This document shows, piece by piece, positions 16,301 through 21,176 of a DNA stretch of 21,176 bases. Below the pieces are notes generated by a model, which was given only the letters and a program-made list of their open reading frames with translations, was not told the DNA's origin and searched no databases. This stretch comes from CANNDT01 sp945876205 (GTDB lineage Bacteria; Acidobacteriota; Vicinamibacteria; Vicinamibacterales; UBA2999). The stretch is from assembly GCA_947503365.1 (NCBI GenBank), contig CANNDT010000083.1, positions 1-21,176 on the forward strand, read 5' to 3'. Made by a program: the position numbers and the translations under genes. Position 1 is the first letter of the stretch, and each line of letters starts with the position of its first letter.

Positions 16301-17344
16301 CGCGAGCAGATCGGGACGCTGGAATATCTCGTGGCGGCAACGTCCATGACCACCCGCCAGCTCGACACGATGCTGACGGTGCCGCTCACCTCCCGGCAGC
16401 AGGAGATCGAAGAGCAGATCGATACGCTCGATCGACGCGTGCTGCTCGGCGCGCTGATCTTCGTCTTTGGCGGCGCCGGCATCGGCTACTGGCTGGCCGA
16501 GCGCATCGCCGATCCCGTGAACCGTCTGACCCGCGCGACGGCGCGCCTCGCGAAAGGCGATTTCGACGCGCGCATCGCCACAACCTCGTCGGATGAATTG
16601 CGGCGCCTGGTCGAAGCCTTCAACCAGATGGCCGAAGAGCTTCAACGCCAGCGCGGTGAGCTCGAACGGACCCACCGGCTCGAGGCGTGGGCGGAGATGG
16701 CGCGGCAGGTCGCGCACGAGATCAAGAACCCGCTGACGCCCATCCAGTTGAATGCCGAACACCTGCGCCGCGTCCATGCCGACCGCGGCCAGCCGCTCAG
16801 CCCCGTCCTCGAAGAGTGCGTGGCGACCATCCTCCAGCAGGTGAAGCTCCTCCGCCAGATCGCGTCAGAGTTCTCGAGCTTTGCCTCGTCGCCGACCGCG
16901 AAGATGTCGGTCGTCGATATTCCCGAGCTCGTGCGCGAGACGATCGATCCCTATCGCAAGGGGCTGAGCGATCGCATTGATTTCGACGTCGACGTCCCCG
17001 CCGACCTCCCGCCGGTCTTCGTCGATCGCACCCTCATCTCCCGCTCACTCACCAACATCGTCGAAAACGCGCTGCACGCGATGCCGGGCTCCGGCTCCCT
17101 GAGCGTGGCGGCGCGCGCGCTCAATGGATCCGTTCAGATTCGCGTGTCAGATACCGGCGTCGGCATGGACGCCGAAGCGCTTGCGCGCGCGTTCGAGCCG
17201 TACTTCTCGACCAAGAGCACGGGCACCGGACTCGGCTTGCCGCTGGCAAAGAGGAATGTGGAATTGAGCGGTGGGACGATCAGGGTCGAGAGCGAGCGCA
17301 ATCGCGGAACCGTGGTCGAACTGAGTCTGCCAATCGCCACCTAA
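13385..17344 (+). CDS. Large NtrY-like sensor histidine kinase with several extracytoplasmic regions
   Basis: This 1319-residue membrane kinase has, in order: a signal anchor (18-36); a first extracytoplasmic region (about 38-248); a bundle of seven or eight hydrophobic segments (250-540); a second extracytoplasmic region (about 541-805); two spans (807-830, 850-873); a third short sensor loop (about 874-1017); a last span (1018-1036); a HAMP domain (RIADPVNRLTRATARLAKGD); a DHp domain with the phosphorylated His1111 in VAHEIKNPLTPIQLNAEHLR; and a HATPase domain with N box NIVENALHAM (N1228), G1 DTGVGMD, F box EPYFSTK and G2 GTGLGLPLAK. The HEIKNPLTPIQL box and HAMP layout are typical of NtrY-type kinases, whose usual partner is the NtrX sigma54 activator; none is adjacent. 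GTG at 13385 is used here; ATG at 13436 is an alternative that would widen the divergent gap. It ends next to a CACGAAG repeat. Confidence 0.93.
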   Translation: MRLPDRFAPAPALPARRMARMAVAGLGCALLVFLGGRLAERARLGGNDTEARARVEADVRASFDTMSRALRLMARGMADPASVIEATGGNATAARRLFAAADAALSQSVEAEFAVTAYGAEGQPLAWSGRPSELPDDRLQGEEAWFFARGALGLRLVYVAPVAANGRRVGTIAAERSLAPPPTNRAADVDAFRFDSRLAPVSIELSFEGAATLPDESTFAVVAPDGKPLLTATIDPADLSGSRQRWRQATWSLALITLALTLVLLCGPLLDWRNRAMRPAVYAAAVLLTGGAIVAARLLISRASPAGWSDAAIFSAAAYASSLLRPFLTSPVDFLLSAAAAASLAALLMWAIEAWRVHEWHRRRTVSGGVSAVLFGLSQIVAGILLAALLLGYYGMLRDTVANTTLDLLHFSLHPWNTDADAARLALQVGLIIWHATALACGVSILRAALVWWSVPRGDWRFRIALVALWAAPLIVWRTAAGAAGARPFPLLVALAAAIVLAIYASRLKARYRHASQAFRLTMATLGLVVPALAFYPSIFELGWQTKEELVESRYAPQAVNLRQTIQRLVQESLEEIDRFPALADLINADVVQAGAPVDTDRAFQVWRVTGLATYPVTSSVELYGPDGRLVSRFAFNLPEDLTAVPRSEEESCNWDVYEEVSPFFAEERRVLHAGRAICDANGRQLGSIAVHAMPDYANLPFISSQSPYVELMRQADLPRGEGVSGRDIEFVFYGWSRRPLYTSGVTAWPLEDDVFSRIEQTRRPMWVELARGGDRYEVYALNDRGGIYALGFPIVSPLEHLVNLAEVTVLAWATYLLLLTGTALFGAFSRRGTTARALLREIRASFYRKLLLAFIAATVVPVAALAFATSSYVGDEMRANVEQEAVRTASAARRVVEDLVAPRAAQQGIGVDDNLMVWVSRLIDQDVNIFNGPRLLATSERNLFASGLLPTRTPADVYHALELRNEATTVIREQIGTLEYLVAATSMTTRQLDTMLTVPLTSRQQEIEEQIDTLDRRVLLGALIFVFGGAGIGYWLAERIADPVNRLTRATARLAKGDFDARIATTSSDELRRLVEAFNQMAEELQRQRGELERTHRLEAWAEMARQVAHEIKNPLTPIQLNAEHLRRVHADRGQPLSPVLEECVATILQQVKLLRQIASEFSSFASSPTAKMSVVDIPELVRETIDPYRKGLSDRIDFDVDVPADLPPVFVDRTLISRSLTNIVENALHAMPGSGSLSVAARALNGSVQIRVSDTGVGMDAEALARAFEPYFSTKSTGTGLGLPLAKRNVELSGGTIRVESERNRGTVVELSLPIAT

Positions 17345-17441
17345 CCCACGAAGGCCACGAAGATCGCGAAGGCCACGAAATCATATTTCCTAAAGAGCTT
17401 TGGTTTCCTTCGTGTTCTTCGTGTCCTTCGTGGTTTCCAGA
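17345..17441. repeat. CACGAAG/CTTCGTG inverted repeat at convergent kinase and pssA ends
   Basis: Left half 17345-17380: CCCACGAAGGCCACGAAG, then GGCCACGAA. Right half 17410-17441: CCTTCGTGTTCTTCGTGTCC, then TTCGTGGTTT. It begins one base after the kinase stop codon and runs into pssA, encoding the last dozen or so residues (TTKDTKNTKETK). The halves can pair as an imperfect hairpin around about 17393, and could act as a shared 3' end; this is not shown. Confidence 0.85.
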
Positions 17442-18238
17442 TCGGGCTGGCGTTTGTTGAATCGGTGCCATCCCATCTCGATGAAGGCCGACGCCAGGTA
17501 CCCGTAGGCCATCACCACCAGCACGATCTCCGTATGCGCGACGAGTAGCGCCAGGCCAATCGCCAGCAGCACGAGCACCGCGTAGCTGTGGCGCGCCTGC
17601 AGGTTGACCGTCTTGAACCCGCGGAAGCGAATCGTGCTCACCATCAGCACCGCGGGGATCAGCACCATCGCCAGCACCGGCAGCGCTTCGCTGTAGGAGT
17701 TGAAACCGGAGGGATAGAAGTACACGGTCGCCGCGGGGACGCCCGCCGCGGCGGGACTCGGCATGCCGACGAAGTAGCGCTTGTCCTGCGACGGTGACGC
17801 CGTTTGGATGTTGAAGCGCGCTAACCGAATCGCGGCGGCCGCGACGAACACGAATCCGACCGCCCATCCGAGCCGGCCGAGCGGCGCCAGGCCCCACGCG
17901 AACGACAGGATGGCGGGCGCGATGCCGAACGAGATGATGTCGGCCATCGAATCGAACTCGACGCCGAACTCGCTCTCCGTTCCCGTCATCCGCGCGATGC
18001 GGCCGTCGAACATGTCGGCGACGATCGCCCAGCCGATGAACGGCGCGGCCGTCGCGAACTCGCCGCGCATCGCGTAGACGATGCAGGCGTAGCCGCAGAA
18101 CATGCTCGCCATCGTGAACATGCTGGGCAGGAGATACACGCCGCGGCGGAACCGCCGGCGGCGGACGGCATCGGTGCGGCGCCGGAGCGGCGTCAGCATC
18201 CGGATTCGCGATCGTCTCGAGGCTGAGTCGTGATTCAT
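17390..18238 (-). CDS. pssA: CDP-diacylglycerol--serine O-phosphatidyltransferase
   Basis: PssA makes phosphatidylserine from CDP-diacylglycerol and L-serine at the inner membrane. The 282-residue product carries the complete CDP-alcohol phosphatidyltransferase motif: D78-G79-x2-A82-R83-x8-G92-x3-D96-x3-D100, in FDGRIARMTGTESEFGVEFD. About eight hydrophobic spans follow (for example ADIISFGIAPAILSFAWGL, LVLLAIGLALLVAH), as in the membrane-bound type II enzyme of Bacillus and many other bacteria, not the soluble E. coli type. The Arg-rich N-terminus (RRRTDAVRRRRFRRG) should stay cytoplasmic. The last residues (TTKDTKNTKETKAL) are encoded by the intergenic repeat and are unlikely to be part of the fold. 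It starts 10 bp after psd, so psd-pssA form an operon for phosphatidylethanolamine synthesis. Confidence 0.95.
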   Translation of the reverse strand: MNHDSASRRSRIRMLTPLRRRTDAVRRRRFRRGVYLLPSMFTMASMFCGYACIVYAMRGEFATAAPFIGWAIVADMFDGRIARMTGTESEFGVEFDSMADIISFGIAPAILSFAWGLAPLGRLGWAVGFVFVAAAAIRLARFNIQTASPSQDKRYFVGMPSPAAAGVPAATVYFYPSGFNSYSEALPVLAMVLIPAVLMVSTIRFRGFKTVNLQARHSYAVLVLLAIGLALLVAHTEIVLVVMAYGYLASAFIEMGWHRFNKRQPDLETTKDTKNTKETKAL

Positions 18239-18248
18239 GTCGTGAGCG

Positions 18249-18875
18249 TCAGGCCAGCGTGGCGATCACCGTGACGCCGGCAATGACCTTCTCGTCCACC
18301 TTCGCCGTGATCGTCGCGGTGAGTGGTAGAAACACGTCCATCCGCGATCCGAACTTCATCACGCCGAACCGGTCGCCGGCCTTGACGACCTCGCCTTCCC
18401 TGGCCCGGCAGACGATCCGCCGGGCGAGGATGCCGACAATCTGGCGGACGACGATCGTCTGGCCGCCGTGATTGAGCCGGACCTCGGTGTATTCGTTCAG
18501 ATCTCCCGCCTCCGCCTTGTACGCGGGGAGGAAACGGCCGGGATGATACTCCACTTTGGTGACCGTCCCGCCGATCGGCATGCGGTTCACGTGTACGTCG
18601 GTAGGCGAGAGAAAAATGCTGATCTGCTTCCACTCCCCGGCCGGAAAGGCCTGGCCGATCGGCGCGCCGGCGACCATGACCCGGCCGTCGGCGGGCGACA
18701 GCACGGCCTCTTCGCCCTGGGTGATGACGCGGTCCGGATCGCGAAAGAAGAACAGGAAAAAGCCGCTCAGGACGAGCAGCGCGATGCCGAGCAGCGTGTT
18801 GACCGCGAAGGCGGCGACGATGGCGAGGACGAGCGCGCCACCAATGAATGGCCAGCCCGCAGGGTCGATACGCAT
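18249..18875 (-). CDS. psd: Phosphatidylserine decarboxylase, short (PSD-A-like) form
   Basis: Psd converts phosphatidylserine to phosphatidylethanolamine using a pyruvoyl group made by self-cleavage. The 208-residue product has two hydrophobic N-terminal segments (8-45), then FFRDPDR, VLSPADGRVMVAG (58-70), ISIFLSPTDVHVNRMPIGGT (85-104, conserved His95), YHPGRFLPAYK, NHGGQTIVVRQIVGILARRI and the cleavage region GVMKFGSRMDVFLP. Cleavage between G176 and S177 would give the pyruvoyl alpha chain. This is the shorter family often called archaetidylserine-decarboxylase-related or PSD-A, about 200-215 residues, against about 320 for E. coli Psd. ATG at 18875 is preceded by TACGAT exactly 6 nt upstream and has no Shine-Dalgarno. 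It is followed 10 bp later by pssA, the enzyme supplying its substrate. Confidence 0.95.
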   Translation of the reverse strand: MRIDPAGWPFIGGALVLAIVAAFAVNTLLGIALLVLSGFFLFFFRDPDRVITQGEEAVLSPADGRVMVAGAPIGQAFPAGEWKQISIFLSPTDVHVNRMPIGGTVTKVEYHPGRFLPAYKAEAGDLNEYTEVRLNHGGQTIVVRQIVGILARRIVCRAREGEVVKAGDRFGVMKFGSRMDVFLPLTATITAKVDEKVIAGVTVIATLA

Positions 18876-18881
18876 TTAGCT

Positions 18882-18887
18882 ATCGTA
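18882..18887 (-). promoter_or_regulatory. Candidate -10 box (TACGAT) giving a leaderless psd transcript
   Basis: TACGAT ends 6 nt before the psd ATG, so the predicted transcription start is the A of the start codon. The usual -35 position (about 18905-18910) falls inside the GC-rich hairpin at 18896-18916 and shows no -35 match. Confidence 0.45.
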
Positions 18888-18895
18888 CAAGACTA

Positions 18896-18916
18896 GGGCC
18901 GGCAACGGGCCGGCCC
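18896..18916. other. Perfect GC-rich hairpin upstream of psd
   Basis: GGGCCGGC (18896-18903) and GCCGGCCC (18909-18916) form an 8-bp perfect stem with a 5-nt loop. It follows the ydcH-like gene on the minus strand. The T run (AAAAA on plus, 18917-18921) comes before the hairpin in the direction of transcription, so it is not a standard intrinsic terminator for that gene. It could mark an operator or a factor-dependent end. Confidence 0.5.
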
Positions 18917-18942
18917 AAAAATCGTTACCTGTCCGAGAAACG

Positions 18943-19179
18943 CTACGAGGCGTGGGTGTGCGAGTGCCCCCGCGCGATTTCCTCCATGCGGTCCTTTGCG
19001 GCGAGTTTCTTCTTCTTGAGGGTGACCTCTTCTAACTGCTCGGAGTCTGAGAGGAAGTGCTTGTCGGAGAATTGCTGGAGGCGATCGTCCAGCTGCTGGT
19101 GCTGCTCTGCTAGCTGGCGGTATTCGTCGTGGCTCTGCAGTAAGAGCCCTCTGACCTCGTGCGTGTCCGCTGCATTCAT
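18943..19179 (-). CDS. YdcH-like (DUF465) small coiled-coil protein
   Basis: The 78-residue product is strongly helical and charged: EVRGLLLQSHDEYRQLAEQH, DDRLQQFSDKHFLSDSEQLE, EVTLKKKKLAAKDRMEEIAR. The pattern of a His/Glu/Gln-rich first helix, a short break at residues 38-45 and a second helix with a KKKKLAAKDRMEEI core is that of the YdcH/DUF465 family, whose role is unknown. The His-rich end (HSHTHAS) is an extra feature. The start at 19179 is well set by the only textbook Shine-Dalgarno in the window (AAAGGAGGGG). It lies 134 bp after rimI, with a perfect inverted repeat between them, so it may have its own promoter; I could not place one with confidence. Confidence 0.85.
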   Translation of the reverse strand: MNAADTHEVRGLLLQSHDEYRQLAEQHQQLDDRLQQFSDKHFLSDSEQLEEVTLKKKKLAAKDRMEEIARGHSHTHAS

Positions 19180-19184
19180 AGCCG

Positions 19185-19194
19185 CCCCTCCTTT
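19185..19194 (-). promoter_or_regulatory. Strong Shine-Dalgarno (AAAGGAGGGG) for the ydcH-like gene
   Basis: The minus strand reads AAAGGAGGGG just before ATG 19179, with GGAGG about 7-9 nt from the start codon. It contrasts with other starts here that have no such site, and fixes the start of this small gene. Confidence 0.85.
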
Positions 19195-19246
19195 ACTGAA
19201 GAAGGTAAAGACACCTTTGTTACAACTATGCGAACCATAACACAGG

Positions 19247-19319
19247 GGGTAGCTCGGTCGCTAGGTGGCTGGGTCGCTGGGAAAACCAACCTTAGCTACC
19301 TCTAGCGACCGAGCTACCC
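19247..19319. repeat. AGCTACC/GGTAGCT inverted repeat, perfect 18-bp arms
   Basis: GGGTAGCTCGGTCGCTAG (19247-19264) and its exact reverse complement (19302-19319) flank a 37-nt loop containing further GGTGGCT, GCTGGGTCGCTGG and AGCTACC words. The right arm contains the stop codon of rimI and supplies its final codons. No U tract follows on the minus strand. Confidence 0.9.
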
Positions 19320-19775
19320 AGCTACCGGTTCGTCCCGCCACAGAATCAGCGCGTCTTCCACGGGATTTGAGTAGTAGTTGCGGCGGGTGGCGGCCACGTA
19401 GAAGCCGAGCCGTTCATACAGCCGCCGGGCGCCTTCGTTGGATGCGCGCACTTCCAGCGTCGCCCGCCGGGCGCCCAGTTCCTTGGCTTCCGCCAGGACG
19501 TGGTGCAGCAGGCCCGTGCCGATGCCCTGCGCGCGGAAGTGCGGACGCATCGCCAGGTTGTTGATGTGGATCTCGTCGAATACGAGCCAGAAGGCGCAGA
19601 AGCCGGCGACCGGACATTCGGCCGTGCGGACGACGAGGATGTGGCAGACGGATCGGTTCTGCAGCTCCCAGGCGTACATCTCGCGGGTCCACGGATTGGT
19701 GAACGATTCGGCTTCGACCTCGAGGATGCCGTCGAGATCGGCGTCGCCGTTCAAGGCTTCGATCCAGTAGTGCAT
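19314..19775 (-). CDS. rimI: GNAT acetyltransferase, ribosomal protein S18 alanine N-acetyltransferase type
   Basis: RimI acetylates the N-terminal alanine of ribosomal protein S18 and, in some bacteria, other proteins. The 153-residue product has the typical N-terminal EVEAESFTNPWTREMY segment, the acetyl-CoA-binding motif A RPHFRAQGIGTGLLHHVL (R81-x-x-G-x-G), the strand ATLEVRASNEGARRLYERLG with candidate catalytic Glu108, Asn113 and Tyr120, and the ending RRNYYSNPVEDALILW. This order matches RimI better than generic GNAT proteins. Its last few codons (VAG) and stop come from the AGCTACC repeat. The ATG at 19775 directly abuts the tsaB stop codon (TAG then ATG), implying co-translation. tsaB and rimI are frequent neighbours in bacteria, often with tsaD, which is not in this window. 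Confidence 0.93.
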   Translation of the reverse strand: MHYWIEALNGDADLDGILEVEAESFTNPWTREMYAWELQNRSVCHILVVRTAECPVAGFCAFWLVFDEIHINNLAMRPHFRAQGIGTGLLHHVLAEAKELGARRATLEVRASNEGARRLYERLGFYVAATRRNYYSNPVEDALILWRDEPVAG

Positions 19776-20492
19776 CTATACCGCGCGCCGCGACCCTGGG
19801 GCGCCGGAGCCGTCAGACGGCGAAGGCGGCCTGCGCACGTAGAGGGGACGAATGGCATCCGGCGGCGGCAGCGCGCCCCCCAGCGCCGCCTCGGTTGCGA
19901 GGCGCGCGATGGTGCCGGCGAGGAGCGGGGCGACCGGGTCGGCGATCGTCGCGTCGCCGCCAAGCGCCGCGCGAATCGCGTCGGCATGGGTGCCGGCGCC
20001 GTCGCCGATAAACATCGTCCTCCGTCCCGCCAGCCGCGGCAGCAGATCGCCCGGGTGGGCCAGGGCCGGTGGTTCCACTTCAATGCCGTCTTCGTAGAGG
20101 GCGGCGTAGATCTCCCCGCGCCAGGCGTCGACCCAGGTGGCCACGCGGGCCTGAACCGCGCGTGCACTGTGCACGTGCACCTGCACTGCCTCGTGCAACG
20201 CATCCAGCGCGGAAATTCCGATCAGCGGCTTCCCCGCCGCAAACGCCAGCCCCTGCATCGTCGCAATGCCGACGCGGAGGCCGGTGAATGACCCGGGGCC
20301 GGTCGACACGGCATAGACATCGATCTGCGCCAGCGTGACGCCTTCCTGCTCGAGGAGCCTGGCCAGGTCGCCCGGCAGCCGCGCCGCCTGCGGCTTCGAG
20401 GCGTCGCTCCCCTGCTCGCGCAGCACGCGTCCGTCGCGCGCCAGCGCGCAGCTTCCCTCGCGGGTGGTGGTGTCGAGCGCCAGGACGAGCAT
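19776..20492 (-). CDS. tsaB: tRNA N6-threonylcarbamoyladenosine (t6A) biosynthesis protein TsaB
   Basis: TsaB forms the TsaB-TsaD dimer which, with TsaE, installs t6A at position 37 of ANN-decoding tRNAs. The 238-residue product starts MLVLALDTTTREGSCAL, the ASKHA-fold N-terminus, and has the hallmark VSTGPGSFTGLRVGIATMQG (62-81), then ISALDALHEA, VDAWRGEIYAALYEDG and the C-terminal RPLYVRRP. Length is near the usual 220-235. ATG at 20492 is chosen because it begins the first strand of the fold; the frame continues upstream but that sequence is antisense to mutS. TATTAT lies 5 nt before the ATG and no Shine-Dalgarno is present. rimI follows without any gap. It is divergent from mutS. Confidence 0.95.
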   Translation of the reverse strand: MLVLALDTTTREGSCALARDGRVLREQGSDASKPQAARLPGDLARLLEQEGVTLAQIDVYAVSTGPGSFTGLRVGIATMQGLAFAAGKPLIGISALDALHEAVQVHVHSARAVQARVATWVDAWRGEIYAALYEDGIEVEPPALAHPGDLLPRLAGRRTMFIGDGAGTHADAIRAALGGDATIADPVAPLLAGTIARLATEAALGGALPPPDAIRPLYVRRPPSPSDGSGAPGSRRAV

Positions 20493-20503
20493 GCGAGATA
20501 ATA
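20493..20503. promoter_or_regulatory. tsaB/mutS divergent -10-like region
   Basis: The minus strand reads TATTAT (20498-20503) 5 nt before the tsaB ATG. The plus strand reads GATAAT (20497-20502), which could serve mutS with a leader of about 30 nt. No -35 boxes are clear. Confidence 0.35.
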
Positions 20504-20504
20504 G

Positions 20505-20538
20505 CAACCAAAGCCCAGAGCCCCGAGCCCAAAGCCTA
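20505..20538 (+). repeat. AGCCC-word spacer repeat upstream of mutS
   Basis: AAAGCCCAGAGCCCCGAGCC and CAAAGCC are variants of one short word. The stretch fills most of the tsaB-mutS gap. It is of the same general kind as the other spacer repeats but uses a different word. Confidence 0.6.
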
Positions 20539-20540
20539 TC

Positions 20541-21176
20541 GTGTCCACCACCGCAGTCACTCCAGCGATGCGTCAGTACCTCGACGCCAAGCGTCAGCAT
20601 CGCGATGCCATCCTCTTCTTCCGGATGGGCGACTTCTACGAGATCTTCTACGAAGACGCGCTGGTGGCCGCGCGCGCGCTCGACCTGACCTTGACGTCGC
20701 GGTCGAAGGACGCCGGCGGCGCCGGCATCCCGATGTGCGGCATCCCGTATCACGCGCTCGACGGATACCTCGGCAGGCTGGTCAAGAAAGGCTTCCGCGT
20801 CGCCATCTGCGAGCAGGTCGAGGATCCGAAGAAGGCCAAAGGCCTCGTCAAGCGCGAGGTCGTCCGCGTCGTCTCACCCGGCACGCTGACGGATGCGAGC
20901 TATCTCGAAGCGCGCGAGCCGGCGTTTCTGATGTCGATTGTGGCTGGAGAGCAGGAGACATTGGGCGTGGCGCTGATCGACCTCTCCACCGGAGAGTTCA
21001 CCACCGCCGAGTATCGGGGTGCGGATGGCCTTCAGGCGCTGGCCGACGAGATCTCGGTGCTGCGTCCCCGCGAGGTCGTGCTCCCCGCCGACTCGACGAT
21101 CGCCGAGAGCCTCCCCGAGCTCGCGCGCCTGCAGGTGCCGATGACGACGACCGAGGCGTGGAGTTTCGAGCCAGAG
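20541..21176 (+). CDS. mutS: DNA mismatch repair protein MutS (N-terminal part, runs off the window)
   Basis: MutS recognises mismatches and starts methyl-independent or MutL-dependent repair. About 212 residues are present. Domain I has ILFFRMGDFYEIFYEDA with the mismatch-contacting F32-Y33-E34, LDLTLTSRSK, GIPMCGIPYHALDGYLGRLV, and GFRVAICEQVEDPKKAKGLV followed by REVVRVVSPGTLTD. The start of the connector domain follows (LGVALIDLSTGEFTTAEY). The core and ATPase lie beyond the edge. The start is either GTG at 20541 (MSTTAVTPAMRQYLDAKRQH) or ATG at 20568 (MRQYLDAK); MutS proteins usually have several residues before the equivalent of MRQYL, so GTG is preferred. No Shine-Dalgarno is obvious. 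It is divergent from tsaB. Confidence 0.97.
   Translation, partial: MSTTAVTPAMRQYLDAKRQHRDAILFFRMGDFYEIFYEDALVAARALDLTLTSRSKDAGGAGIPMCGIPYHALDGYLGRLVKKGFRVAICEQVEDPKKAKGLVKREVVRVVSPGTLTDASYLEAREPAFLMSIVAGEQETLGVALIDLSTGEFTTAEYRGADGLQALADEISVLRPREVVLPADSTIAESLPELARLQVPMTTTEAWSFEPE

Noticed and set aside
18917..18921. Intrinsic terminator at the 18896-18916 hairpin
   Set aside because: The A run follows the stem on the plus strand, where no plus-strand gene needs ending. On the minus strand the T run precedes the stem.

Overview
This is a GC-rich, gene-dense stretch of a bacterial chromosome made almost entirely of housekeeping genes. Frequent GTG starts, an NtrY-like kinase, a PssA/short-Psd pair and intergenic DNA built from short repeated words suggest an environmental, diderm, Acidobacteriota-like organism (Vicinamibacteria would be my guess). 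This is an inference; no rRNA or other decisive marker is present.

Layout. (1) 1-1236, minus: a secreted protein of unknown function cut by the window edge, and a C-terminally truncated TctC/Bug-type solute-binding lipoprotein. (2) 1373-9666, minus, transcribed as guaA, dnaE, accA, recJ: GMP synthesis, replicative polymerase, fatty-acid initiation and single-strand exonuclease. (3) 9782-11131, plus: an exported PQQ/BamB-like beta-propeller. (4) 11155-13370, minus: a polytopic membrane protein overlapping a LysN/MocR-type aminotransferase by ATGA. (5) 13385-17344, plus: a 1319-residue NtrY-like sensor kinase with no adjacent response regulator, 14 bp from the divergent membrane-protein gene. 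(6) 17390-20492, minus: tsaB-rimI (tRNA t6A factor and protein acetyltransferase), a YdcH-like coiled-coil protein, then psd-pssA (the two enzymes of phosphatidylethanolamine synthesis). (7) 20541 to the end, plus: the N-terminal part of mutS.

The unusual content lies between the genes. Most sizeable spacers carry their own class of short repeated words: GAAC/GTTC, CACGAAG/CTTCGTG, AGCTACC/GGTAGCT, CTCCCAA, AGCCC, and a GCCTTCGC/GCGAAGGC pair. Several are arranged as inverted halves able to form hairpins, and several run into genes, encoding the tails of PssA, RimI and the beta-propeller protein and possibly the latter's N-terminus. A second pattern is that several genes start 5-7 nt after a TANNNT-like box with no Shine-Dalgarno, as expected for leaderless transcripts. 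I saw no CRISPR array, tRNA, rRNA, insertion sequence, phage gene or defence island. I found no convincing new multi-gene system; the repeat architecture, the kinase and the membrane protein/aminotransferase pair are the best leads.
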